Positions 55,472 through 64,000 of a stretch of DNA of 64,000 bases are shown piece by piece (positions within the stretch are counted from its first letter, which is position 1; the number at the start of each line of letters is the position of its first letter). Under the pieces are notes generated by a model. It was given only the letters and a program-made list of their open reading frames with translations. It was not told where the DNA came from and made no database searches. The DNA comes from Adhaeribacter arboris (lineage in GTDB: Bacteria > Bacteroidota > Bacteroidia > Cytophagales > Hymenobacteraceae): the NCBI RefSeq assembly GCF_003023845.1, contig NZ_PYFT01000001.1, positions 4,464,001-4,528,000 of the forward strand. Direction: 5' to 3'. Position numbers and translations under genes: made by a program.

Positions 55472-57925
55472 TTACTCGTTGCGCAAAGCATCTACTGGGT
55501 TAGCTACGGCAGCTTTTATGGCTTGGAAGCTAATTGTTAGTAAAGCAATGAGTAACGCCGCTACTCCGGCCAGCACAAATACCCCCCAGCTTATTTCAAT
55601 GCGGTAAACAAAGTCTTGCAGCCAGCGGTGCATGCCGTACCAGACAAGGGGCCAGGCCAGAATATTCGCCAATATTACCAGTTTCAGAAAATCCTGGGAG
55701 AGCATGGCCGCAATGCTGTTCACCGAAGCGCCCAATATTTTGCGGATTCCAATTTCTTTGGTGCGGGTATTAATGGTGTACATCACTAAACCTAATAACC
55801 CCAGGCAACTAATAAGTACCGATAAGCCGGTAGCCCAGCTTAAAAGCCGCGCCGTACGCTGTTCCGTTTGGTAAAAATGGGCGACCATTTCGTCTACAAA
55901 CCGGTATTCAAAATCTTCGTCGGGGTAAATCTGGTGGTAAGCTTTTTGGATGGCGCTGATAGCCTGTTGCCAGTTAGCGGTTCCGGAAAGGTTTGGTTTT
56001 AACCGGACATGAAATACATCGCCATTATTACCGGCTAATACCAGCGGCGTGATGGAAGTACGCATGGATTGCTCATGAAAATCCTGCATGACGCCCACAA
56101 TGGGTAACTTCTTATCGTTGTAGCTGAGTTGTTTGCCAATTGCCTCTTCCGGGTTTTTAAAGCCTAATAATTTAGCATAAGTAGCATTAATCAGAAATTC
56201 TTTGATACTATCGCTGGCCTGAATGTTTCGGCCGGCTAGTAGTTTTATTTTATACACCTGAATGTAGTTCGGGTCGCCCCAGCGTATTTGCACCGGGTCT
56301 TTTATTTCGGGCTTGGGAGCATAGGAGATATTGGTAAAAGCGGGACCTTCCTCAATTGGGGCCAGAAAGCCGGTACTGGCTAATTCTATGGCGGGGATAG
56401 CGTTTATTTCGTTTAATAATTGTTGCCGGTGGGTAGTAACGGTATCGCGGGGCAGGAAGAAAGTAATAATGCCCTCTTTGTTGAAACCTAATTCGGTGTG
56501 CAAAGAATAATTAATTTGTTTGCTCATGATTAAAGTAGCCACCACAAAAATCTGCGCAATAGCGAACTGCGAAACGGTTAAGGCTTTCCGGATCCATACT
56601 TGTTTAATTTCGTTACCACTAACAAAGGATTGCGCTTTTAAAACTTTAATAGGTTGATAACCGGATAAAACGAAGGCGGGGTATAAGCCCGATAGAAAGC
56701 TTACCAGTACCGTGAGCAGGAATAAAAACAAAAATATAGCTGGTTGCCGGAGCGACTGGGCCTGTAACCCGGCCGGAATGAAATCGGCAAATAATTTTAG
56801 CAGGGCAGGGGCTAAGCAAAAAGATACAATTGTGGCTAGCAAGGTTAAGACAAAGGTTTCTCCCAGAAATTGCATTATTAGTTGCTTTCGGGAACTGCCC
56901 ATGGCTTTCCGGATGCCGATTTCTTTGGCGCGCCGCGCCGCATTAGCAGTAGTAAGATTAATAAAGTTAATGCAAGCCAGCAACAACAAAAAGCCCGCCA
57001 CCGCGAACAAGCCGTACAAAACAGATTTAGGTACTACTCTTTGATTAAAACCAGAATAATCTTTATTAAAATGAAGATCGCTTAAAGGCTGTAACTGAAA
57101 GCGCATGGTGTTCGCTTTATCTTTATTGGCGTCTTTATTATATTTTTTTAAAAGAGCAACTAATTGGTTTTCTACGTTGACAGCCTTGTTGTTTGGAGCC
57201 AGTTTTACGTACACTTGTGAATAAGCCATCCAATCGTTCCAGACCTGCATCATAAAATTATCCTGCAAGTGGGTTTGGGCAATGGTGGCAAATGAGATAA
57301 ATTCTACGGCCTCGAAGGAAGTAGTTTTATTTAAATCCTGCACAATGCCCGAAACAGTGGCGGTAAAATCATCCTGATATTTTATTTCTTTTCCCAGAAT
57401 ATCCGGCAGGTCTTCCGTAGGGAAATATTGCCTGGCCCGGCTTTCGGTGAGTACTACGGTAAATGGGTTTTTGAGCGCCGTAGCCGGCGAACCAGTTAGC
57501 CACTGAAAGGGCAGCATGGAAAAATACGGAGAGTTGGTAAATATGATACCGGCTTGTTTTTTTAAAATTAAAGGTTCGGCGGCACCTTCTCTTTGGATAC
57601 TTACTTTAGCCGTGGCATCGCCCTGAAATTGCATTACGGGTACAACTAATTCCAGACCGGAAACCTCCTGTTGCAGCGCCTGGCTCAAAGGTGCCGGAAC
57701 GGCGGCGCTATGGCCTTCGTCGCCGTTAAATTTAGCATCCATTACTACGCGGTAAACCCGGTCGGAATTAGGTACGAAATTATCGTAACTAAACTCGTAA
57801 TGCGCAATCAAGAAAATAATTAATGAGGCGCTAATACCAATAGATAAGCCGAGTACATTAATAGCGGTAAAAGCCTTATGGCGGATAAATAATCTAAAGG
57901 CTGTTCTTAAATAGTTCCGGAACAT
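55472..57925 (-). CDS. FtsX/MacB-type ABC transporter permease (third of four)
   Basis: An 817-residue protein. The N-terminus LRTAFRLFIRHKAFTAINVLGLSIGISASLIIFLIAHYEFSYDNF is followed by a periplasmic core with KLLGFKNPEEAIGKQLSY-type motifs in its second half, FtsX helices with ANAARRAKEIGIRKAMGSSRKQLIMQFLGE and a final block with NTRTKEIGIRKILGASVNSIAAML. It ends NPVDALRNE. The sequence differs enough from the others to suggest an old duplication, and its central cores differ most. The gene is 23 bp upstream of the second permease. Upstream is the ATTCACTC-type minisatellite. Confidence 0.9.
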   Translation of the reverse strand: MFRNYLRTAFRLFIRHKAFTAINVLGLSIGISASLIIFLIAHYEFSYDNFVPNSDRVYRVVMDAKFNGDEGHSAAVPAPLSQALQQEVSGLELVVPVMQFQGDATAKVSIQREGAAEPLILKKQAGIIFTNSPYFSMLPFQWLTGSPATALKNPFTVVLTESRARQYFPTEDLPDILGKEIKYQDDFTATVSGIVQDLNKTTSFEAVEFISFATIAQTHLQDNFMMQVWNDWMAYSQVYVKLAPNNKAVNVENQLVALLKKYNKDANKDKANTMRFQLQPLSDLHFNKDYSGFNQRVVPKSVLYGLFAVAGFLLLLACINFINLTTANAARRAKEIGIRKAMGSSRKQLIMQFLGETFVLTLLATIVSFCLAPALLKLFADFIPAGLQAQSLRQPAIFLFLFLLTVLVSFLSGLYPAFVLSGYQPIKVLKAQSFVSGNEIKQVWIRKALTVSQFAIAQIFVVATLIMSKQINYSLHTELGFNKEGIITFFLPRDTVTTHRQQLLNEINAIPAIELASTGFLAPIEEGPAFTNISYAPKPEIKDPVQIRWGDPNYIQVYKIKLLAGRNIQASDSIKEFLINATYAKLLGFKNPEEAIGKQLSYNDKKLPIVGVMQDFHEQSMRTSITPLVLAGNNGDVFHVRLKPNLSGTANWQQAISAIQKAYHQIYPDEDFEYRFVDEMVAHFYQTEQRTARLLSWATGLSVLISCLGLLGLVMYTINTRTKEIGIRKILGASVNSIAAMLSQDFLKLVILANILAWPLVWYGMHRWLQDFVYRIEISWGVFVLAGVAALLIALLTISFQAIKAAVANPVDALRNE

Positions 57926-57970
57926 AATCGTGTAGGTTTAAAATATCAGAACCTTGATTGCTATGAATTT

Positions 57971-58227
57971 TGAATGAGTGGAAGATAGAATGAGTGAGTT
58001 TTGAATGAGTGAATGAGTGAATAATTAGACACTTAACGGACTACTAGCTTAATTATGGGTAAATGGTATTTATAACTTTGAAAATCAAAACTTACCTGTT
58101 TCATTATTCTACATTTAAGCATCCACTCATTCACTCATTCAAAACTCACTCATTCCAACATTCACTCATTCAAAACTCACTCATTCAAAACTCACTCATT
58201 CTATCATCCACTCATTCAAAATTCACT
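57971..58227. repeat. Minisatellite: GAATGAGTGA-type repeats in opposite orientation
   Basis: Left block 57971-58022 has repeated GAATGAGTGA-type units. Right block 58121-58227 has the complementary ATTCACTCATTC-type units. A 27-mer occurs at 58129-58155 and 58160-58186 and in reverse complement at 57988-58014. The unique spacer is about 100 bp. The right block runs into the stop codon of the fourth permease (58223). The arms could form a long hairpin. Confidence 0.85.
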
Positions 58228-60631
58228 CACTCCGCAACGCTACAACCGGGTTGGCTACGGCGGCTTTAATCGCCTGGAAGCTAATGGTTACCAAAGCAAT
58301 CAACAGAGCCCCAAAACCGGCTATGGCAAACATCCACCAGCCAATCGGAATACGGTATTCAAAATCCTGTAACCAGCGCTGCATTACCCACCAGGCGAGC
58401 GGCCAGGCGAATACATTGGCCAATAAAACCAGCTTCAGGAAATCTTTGGAAAGTAGCGAAACAATATTGGACAGTGAAGCGCCCAGTACTTTGCGGATAC
58501 CGATTTCTTTGGTTTTTTGCACTGCCACGAACGACACCAACCCGTATAAGCCCAAACAGCCGATAAAAATGGCGATACCGGCAAATATTTTAAACAAAGC
58601 AGCTAGTTTGGTTTCGCCTTCGTAAAACTCGGCCAGGCGCTCATCCAGAAAATTGGCTTCGTACACGTACTCCGGGAAGGTTTCGTTCCATATTTGCTCC
58701 ACGGTACGCTGCGTTTGGGCAATATCTGTGGGTTTGATTTTTAAAGCTACCTGACGATAACTGCTTTTGCTGGCGAGAATGGTAATGGGCGCAATCGGGT
58801 CGCGCAGCGATGCATTATGAAAGTCTTTTACCACACCTACTACCGGAACATTTTTACCATTAATCCGGATAGTCTGGCCAATAGCATCCTGGGCGTGCTT
58901 TACTCCTACCTGGCGGAGTAACTTTTCATTCACTACCGCTTCCCGGGCCGTATCGCTCGGAAAATAAGTCCGGCCGGCCACCAACTGCAATTGAAAAGCC
59001 GGAAAATAATCTGCATCCCCAGCTATCAGGCTCACCGGGAACTTAGCATCCTCGGTGGCCTTCCCAAACCGGAAATTGGTTTGAGAATTACTACTCGAAG
59101 AAGGTGCTGCCGAATGGAAACTTACTTTCCGAATGGCGGGTAAGGCCAAGAAACGGTTTTTAAGGGTTTGTAGTTTTTGCTGGCTTATACTATCCTGGGG
59201 TACGCTCACCATCAGTATGGCATCCCGGTTAAAACCTAAATCTTTGTTCCGCACAAAATCCATCTGCGAAATAGCAATAAGCGTGGCAATAATAAGGACC
59301 TGCGAAATAGAAAACTGCATTACTACCAAAGCCTTGCGCAACGAAATACCACCCACAGTTTGCAAGGTCATTTTGCTTTTTAATGCCTGCACCGGCTGGA
59401 ACCCAGATAAAACTAATGCCGGATAAAAGCCCGCTAATACCGTAACCAACAGAATTAATAAAATCAGAAAACCTGCTACTTCCAGAGAAAAAGTAAGCTG
59501 AAAATCTTCGGGAAGATTAGAAATGGACCGTACCAACGGCAGCACCGCTATTACCAGTAAAACGGCTACAAATACCGCCAGTAACACAATAAAGAAAGTT
59601 TCCCCGAGAAATTGAACGATTAAATGGCCCCGGTTACTGCCCAATACTTTCCGGATGCCGGTTTCTTTGGCCCGGCCTATGGCCTGAGCCGTAGCCAGAT
59701 TCACGAAATTAATGCAGGCAATAACCAGAATAAAAGCCCCAATAAGCACCAGCGACAGAATGGTACCTTTGCTGATGCTACGATACGTCATGGGTGGGTA
59801 GCGGGTATCGAAGTGTAAGTCGGATAAGGCTTGTAATTTGTAAATGTGGTTCCGGTCGTCGGGATGATGTTTCTTTAAGAAAGAGCCTAACGAACGATTA
59901 AACTGCGACGAGGATTGATTTTTGGGCAGCACCAAATAACATTGCGTACTGCTCCAAATACTACCCCAATTGGTAAATTCGCCGGCATCCAAAATGCGGC
60001 GGATGGTTGGGAAAGAAACAGCTATTCTTAAGGGAAAGTCGGTATTATCCGGTAAATCCTCCAGAATGCCATTTACTTGCAGAAGTTGTTTGTTATCGAG
60101 CTTAATAAACTTACCCAAAGCCTTTTGCCACGTACCAAAATATTTTTCGGCGGTGGAGCGGGTTAAAGCAACTACATTCGGTTCGGCTAAAACTTTCCGG
60201 GGATCTCCGGCGAGCCATTTATAATCAAAAATTTGAAAGAACTCGGGCTCGGTAAAAATTACTCCAAGTTCTTCCTTAAACTTTTTATCAATGGCGCCTT
60301 GCTCATCTAAAACGGTAATTTGGGAGTTATAACCCTCAAAAACCGTCGTTACTTTCTCTAGCTGCGGATAATCGGTTTTTATGGCCGGGACAAACGGGAA
60401 AGGTACGCCTACCTGGTAATCTTTACCCGCCTCGTGGGTAAACTCGTTTACTACCCGGTAAATCCGGTCATATTTTTTATGAAATGTATCAAAGCTCAAT
60501 TCAAAGCGAACAATCAAAAATATAAGCACCGCAACGGCCACGCCTACCGACAAGCCGGCAATGTTCAACAGCGAAAAAGCTTTGTTCCGCAGCAAATTCC
60601 GGCAAGCAATTTTGAAGTAATTGAGCAGCAT
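58223..60631 (-). CDS. FtsX/MacB-type ABC transporter permease (fourth of four)
   Basis: An 802-residue protein. The N-terminus FKIACRNLLRNKAFSLLNIAGLSVGVAVAVLIFLIVRFELSFDTF leads into a MacB-type core. A FtsX block follows with IGRAKETGIRKVLGSNRGHLIVQFLGETFFIVL and a final one with VQKTKEIGIRKVLGASLSNIVSLLSKDFLKL. It ends NPVVALRSE. The last codons are embedded in the minisatellite at its 3' end. It is about 300 bp upstream of the third permease, which suggests a separate transcript. As with its paralogues no ATPase partner lies beside it. Confidence 0.9.
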   Translation of the reverse strand: MLLNYFKIACRNLLRNKAFSLLNIAGLSVGVAVAVLIFLIVRFELSFDTFHKKYDRIYRVVNEFTHEAGKDYQVGVPFPFVPAIKTDYPQLEKVTTVFEGYNSQITVLDEQGAIDKKFKEELGVIFTEPEFFQIFDYKWLAGDPRKVLAEPNVVALTRSTAEKYFGTWQKALGKFIKLDNKQLLQVNGILEDLPDNTDFPLRIAVSFPTIRRILDAGEFTNWGSIWSSTQCYLVLPKNQSSSQFNRSLGSFLKKHHPDDRNHIYKLQALSDLHFDTRYPPMTYRSISKGTILSLVLIGAFILVIACINFVNLATAQAIGRAKETGIRKVLGSNRGHLIVQFLGETFFIVLLAVFVAVLLVIAVLPLVRSISNLPEDFQLTFSLEVAGFLILLILLVTVLAGFYPALVLSGFQPVQALKSKMTLQTVGGISLRKALVVMQFSISQVLIIATLIAISQMDFVRNKDLGFNRDAILMVSVPQDSISQQKLQTLKNRFLALPAIRKVSFHSAAPSSSSNSQTNFRFGKATEDAKFPVSLIAGDADYFPAFQLQLVAGRTYFPSDTAREAVVNEKLLRQVGVKHAQDAIGQTIRINGKNVPVVGVVKDFHNASLRDPIAPITILASKSSYRQVALKIKPTDIAQTQRTVEQIWNETFPEYVYEANFLDERLAEFYEGETKLAALFKIFAGIAIFIGCLGLYGLVSFVAVQKTKEIGIRKVLGASLSNIVSLLSKDFLKLVLLANVFAWPLAWWVMQRWLQDFEYRIPIGWWMFAIAGFGALLIALVTISFQAIKAAVANPVVALRSE

Positions 60632-60972
60632 ATTGTAAGCTATTACTGTAGCCTCTTTATTTTAGCTCGAAAGAAAAATGCCATCTTTATAACCGGTTAA
60701 TAACCAATTATTTATTAAGCAAAAAGATTATGCGAAAGCTAAAAATGTCCGGTTTTGATACAATAAATTGTCCGGTTCCAGAACAACGAAAGTACCAGAT
60801 TGGACCGGTGTTCTTTTGGAATTATAAGTATTTCGGATTGCTTTTTTGTAGTAGATTTAATTCCTTGTAAGTTGCGCAAAGCATATTATATTGGAAAGCT
60901 TGACGCCGTATAGAGTAAAGTCCCTCATATAGGACAAACTTAATAGCCTAACAATAAAAGTTAAATTTGGAA

Positions 60973-61614
60973 ATGCGGATAGGAATAGATAAAATTTGGG
61001 TATACCGAATTATACCATTACAAAATTTAAAATATATTCTTCGCGACGGCTTATATTGCAAAAATGCAGGTAAGAAAGATATGGAATTTGTGACTATTGG
61101 CAGCAAAGAAATTATTTCTCAGCGAGATACTAGAATTGTTAAATGTTATCCTGATACAGTAGTAAATGACTATGTTCCATTTTATTTTTCGTTTCGGACA
61201 CCTATGCTTTACAACATTATAACAGGGCATGGTGTACCGGCTAGTCCTCAAAAAGATATTATTTATCTTTGTTTTAAATTAGAAGAATTAGCTTGCGATA
61301 TTTTTCAATGGTGTTTTACAGATGGTAATGCTGCAAAAAGTATATCAAAATTTTCTAAAAAGATTCAAAGTATCGAGCGGTTAGACTGGCATTCAATCAG
61401 GACAACAGATTTTAGAGATGAAAATGCAGATGGAGATGAAGATAGGGTTAGAAAGAAGCATGCTGAGTTCTTAGTAAAAGACCATGTTCCTGTTAGCTTT
61501 ATTAAAGGAATAGGTGTAATAAATAATGAGGTTAAAGAAGATGTGGAAGAAATATTGGCAGAATTTAATTTGACAATTGAGGTTAAAATAAAAAAAGAAT
61601 ATTACTTCTTATGA
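60973..61614 (+). CDS. darT: DarT-type DNA ADP-ribosyltransferase toxin (DUF4433)
   Basis: A 213-residue protein from ATG 60973; a TTG two codons earlier is possible. The N-terminal NAD-binding part has WVYRIIPLQNLKYILRDGLY, SQRDTRIV, and DYVPFYFSFRTPMLYNI, the DUF4433 hallmark. The catalytic Glu is probably E165 in KKHAEFLVKDHVPVSFI. DarT attaches ADP-ribose to single-stranded DNA and blocks replication; DarG removes it. The gene overlaps darG by 4 bp (ATGA at 61611-61614), the usual coupling for a toxin-antitoxin pair. It is clearly more AT-rich than its flanks, which suggests horizontal transfer. Confidence 0.9.
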   Translation: MRIGIDKIWVYRIIPLQNLKYILRDGLYCKNAGKKDMEFVTIGSKEIISQRDTRIVKCYPDTVVNDYVPFYFSFRTPMLYNIITGHGVPASPQKDIIYLCFKLEELACDIFQWCFTDGNAAKSISKFSKKIQSIERLDWHSIRTTDFRDENADGDEDRVRKKHAEFLVKDHVPVSFIKGIGVINNEVKEDVEEILAEFNLTIEVKIKKEYYFL

Positions 61615-62659
61615 AATACATAAAGGGAAATCTGCTTGAAGCTGAAACTAAAGCTTTAGTTAATACAGTAAATACAGTTGGTGTAATGGGGAAAGGAATT
61701 GCATTGCAATTTAAGGAACGTTTCCCTATGAACTTTAAAATATACGCAGATGCATGCAAAAAAGGTGAAATGCAGGTCGGGAAAATGCTGGTAGTAAAAG
61801 AAAATACATTTAACGATGAAAAAATAATTATCAATTTTCCTACTAAAATTGAATGGTTTAAAAAGTCTCAATATAGTTTTATTGAAGATGGTCTGAAAGA
61901 CTTAGTAAAAGTTATAAATGAATATAAAATTCAAAGCATTGCTATTCCTCCTTTAGGATGTGGTAATGGAGGGTTAAAATGGGAAAAGGTTAAATTACTA
62001 ATGGATAAATATCTAGGGCATCTCTCTAACGTAAATATTCAGATCTTCGAACCAAATGATGCTGTGAAAGAAATACTACAAAAGGAAGAAGTAAAAAAGA
62101 AATTGGTCTTACAGCTGCAAGAGCAATGTTGCTTTATGCTCTTTATAAATATGAAAGATTAGGAGAAATGGCCACTATTTTTGCTGCAAATAAGCTTGCT
62201 TACTTTCTTCAAAAAAGCGGTGAACCAATGCGATTACAATTTGTACCATATAAATATGGTCCCTATGCACAAGCAATTGAAAAAGTTTTATATGCCTTAA
62301 ATGGAAAATATTTAAAAGGAATTGAGCAAATGCAAGCAAGAGCATTTGAACCTTTACAATTAAATTATGAAATGTATGATGAGGTAGAAAAATATGTAAA
62401 TACAAGTTTAAGTTCTGACCAGAAGCAAAGATTAGAAAGTGTTTTCAAAATCATTGACGGATTTGAAACAACACTTTCATTAGAAATTCTTTCTTCTACT
62501 CATTTTTTAATCAGTGAAAATCCTAAGATAACAGAAGATGAGCTTTTTGAAAAAATTCAAGATTGGAATGAAAGGAAGAAAACCATTGTCACAAAAGAAT
62601 ATATTCATATTGCCATAGAGCACTTACGGGCATATGGAGCGCAACTAAATTTTGCATAA
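61611..62659 (+). CDS. darG: DarG antitoxin (macro domain), read in two frames at an A AAA AAG site
   Basis: The first frame (61611-62162) starts with MKYIKGNLLEAETKALVNTVNTVGVMGKGIALQFKERFP, a macro domain (DNA ADP-ribosyl glycohydrolase) with IPPLGCGNGGL. The conserved C-terminal part (AMLLYALYKYERLGEMATIFAANKLAYFLQ) to 62659 lies in the -1 frame. The frames meet at 62093-62099, where A AAA AAG is in frame with darG. A -1 slip there would yield about 349 residues, the normal DarG length. An SD-like AAGGAAG lies just upstream (62082-62088). The A-run could also be a one-base deletion or assembly error. Without the shift, only the macro domain is made, with a different tail. Confidence 0.85.
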
Positions 62660-63033
62660 TTCAAAAATGTTTAGAATTAGAAATACTTAAGAAATACTTA
62701 AGAAATGCTACACATTCCCTAAGTACGTTACTCTGCCAGTCAGGTAGACTGAAAATTAGCCATTAATCACGCGTATTTTTTTAAGCAGTCTGGAAAGCTT
62801 CTAGTAAAATTAATCTTTAAGTGTTTATTCCAATAACAATAGAGATTGCCAGAAAGCTACAGCATTTTACCCTGCTTAACTTTAGAATGGTTTTCCCTGC
62901 TTTGCTTATGATACCGGCAGAATTTCTACCTGAGCTAAATAGTAAGGCTACTTTAATAGAATCACGTTTAATTGCCATATTATTTGGATAAAGGAGTTGA
63001 GATACTTCCGGCAACTATCCGTCCTTTTTACTT
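62660..63033. other. Intergenic region between darG and the isomerase gene
   Basis: About 370 bp between convergent genes. A short direct repeat AATACTTAAG occurs twice near 62681-62701. A minus-strand frame (62817-63014) is open but shows no family features. No terminator hairpin was found. Confidence 0.4.
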
Positions 63034-64000
63034 TCAAACCTGAACCACCTCCATATTTAACAAGGCACCCAGTTTTTTAATTTTGCTCGCAATATGACCA
63101 ATGCCTACAGCACAATGATGCGCGGGACCGTAGCTATTCCAGGTTTGCACAAATTTTCGGGCTCCTAAAGAGAAGCGGTAGCGGCTATTGGTATTGCCTA
63201 TTTCCAGGATGGGGCCGGGTACCGATTCGGCTTCGGCTACCAGCAGGAGCAGTTTGCCATCCATTTTTTCTACTACCGACAACAGCGTAACCGGGCCATT
63301 TTTTACCGACATTTCTACGGATAACCCTTTTCCTACTTTACCGTGGTAGACTTGCAAGGGCCGCACTTTAATCTTTCCTTCGGCAATAGCCATGTGTCCG
63401 GGTCCATCGTGCCCCATTAGCACCACATCAGCGTTATAATCCATCGCGTAATATTCCGTGAACGACCCACCGGCGTTAAAACTATCCATGATTTTCATGG
63501 CCTGGGCATTCTTAATTTCGTATTCACCGGCTACCGGCACGCCGTGGGCCGTCAGTAAAGAATTACCCAGAATAATGGAACTGATGGTGTCTTCGTTGTC
63601 AAAATTTCCGGTGCCCTTGTAGTAATAAGCCAGGGAACCCAGTTGGTATTTGGCCACTAATCTATCCAGGGCAATTGAAGTGCGGGCGGCTCGTTGCAGC
63701 TCCTCTACCGAACAATCCGGTTGTACTGCAAAAGCTTCGTAAAAAAGTTCCACCCGGGTTTGAATTTCCGTATCCGTGACTTTTTTCCGGAAAGTGGCGA
63801 GTTCCTCTACTTCAATCATCTCCATATGTCCGCCAAAGTGCGCGTATTGCTGAGTCAGGTCGGTGTAGATATCGAGCATGCCGCTGTAATAATGCCCCAT
63901 GCAGCCCAAACGATTATGAAACATAATATGAGCTACTTTTGCCGCTTCCACCCACTCGCTTACTTCGGTCCAGCATTCCTCGTCTTGGTGCAGCAGGCCC
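63034..64000 (-). CDS. L-fucose/L-arabinose isomerase family protein, C-terminal part
   Basis: At least 321 residues are visible; the frame stays open to the window edge, so the N-terminus is missing. The visible part includes VEAAKVAHIMFHNRLGCMGHYYSGMLDIYTDLTQQYAHFGGHMEMIEVEEL, the FucI/AraA-like core. Further on are TAHGVPVAGEYEIKNAQAMKIMDSFNAGGSFTEYYAMDYNADVVLMGHDGPGHMAI and WNSYGPAHHCAVGIGHIASK. Metal-binding candidates are the Glu of GEYE, the Asp/His of GHDGPGH and the HH near the end. These enzymes interconvert aldo- and keto-sugars. The exact sugar is not visible. A complete gene would have about 480-500 residues. It is convergent with darG. Confidence 0.8.
   Translation of the reverse strand, partial: GLLHQDEECWTEVSEWVEAAKVAHIMFHNRLGCMGHYYSGMLDIYTDLTQQYAHFGGHMEMIEVEELATFRKKVTDTEIQTRVELFYEAFAVQPDCSVEELQRAARTSIALDRLVAKYQLGSLAYYYKGTGNFDNEDTISSIILGNSLLTAHGVPVAGEYEIKNAQAMKIMDSFNAGGSFTEYYAMDYNADVVLMGHDGPGHMAIAEGKIKVRPLQVYHGKVGKGLSVEMSVKNGPVTLLSVVEKMDGKLLLLVAEAESVPGPILEIGNTNSRYRFSLGARKFVQTWNSYGPAHHCAVGIGHIASKIKKLGALLNMEVVQV

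Noticed and set aside
58063-58269. Open frame through the ATTCACTC repeats
   Set aside because: It is a translation of the minisatellite and repeats HSF-type residues; no gene is implied.
60962-60969. TAAATTTG as a -7 promoter element for darT
   Set aside because: It matches TAnnTTTG but lies only 3 bp before the ATG, which would need a leaderless start downstream of the codon.
62817-63014. Open frame of 65 codons on the minus strand between darG and the isomerase gene
   Set aside because: No recognisable family and low-complexity hydrophobic content; could be chance in an AT-rich spacer.

Overview
The window looks like a chromosomal segment of a Bacteroidota member, most likely order Cytophagales and family Hymenobacteraceae. 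An Adhaeribacter-like genus is my guess, not a proof. The reasons are the protein families (DUF4175, DUF4249 next to a TonB-dependent receptor, several roughly 800-residue MacB/FtsX permeases, DUF4385, an Ig-like lipoprotein beside mnmG), the moderate-to-low GC, weak Shine-Dalgarno sites and several TAnnTTTG -7 promoter elements.

Left part (1-26 kb), mostly housekeeping genes on the + strand. It holds a cut ComF gene, a small operon ending in exonuclease III, DUF4175, an HATPase anti-sigma-like protein overlapping ybeY, a perfect 16-bp parS site, mnmG, a methyltransferase and an Ig-like lipoprotein. An AT-rich intergenic region of about 460 bp with DnaA-box-like motifs follows (10752-11213). 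parS plus this region make 6-11 kb a reasonable candidate for the chromosomal origin. Then come DUF4385, a PiT phosphate transporter, glyS, an AraC-type membrane regulator with a serine hydrolase, ileS, lspA and a fused two-domain peptide-type ABC ATPase.

Middle part (26-49 kb), mixed metabolism and envelope. It holds rnr, a polyprenyl synthetase broken by a one-base frameshift, a rhomboid protease, a fasciclin protein, a TonB receptor with DUF4249, an RlpA-like protein, a DUF892 ferritin-like protein, an SSF symporter and yebC. An AT-rich DUF4062 gene has a possible antitoxin-like remnant after it. Next come a zinc metalloprotease, a HAD phosphatase, a NUDIX protein, and a Crp/VOC cluster that contains an internally deleted AhpD-like gene. 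A TolC-family outer-membrane protein closes this part.

Right part (49-64 kb). Four paralogous FtsX/MacB permeases lie on the minus strand without an ATPase. They are interrupted by a pentapeptide-like protein with an exact 22-residue period, a large inverted-repeat element and an ATTCACTC-type minisatellite in opposite orientations. After them comes an AT-rich DarTG toxin-antitoxin pair. Its DarG antitoxin is split into two frames exactly at an in-frame A AAA AAG slippery heptamer. The window ends inside an L-fucose/L-arabinose isomerase-family gene.

No rRNA, tRNA, CRISPR array or intact insertion sequence was seen.
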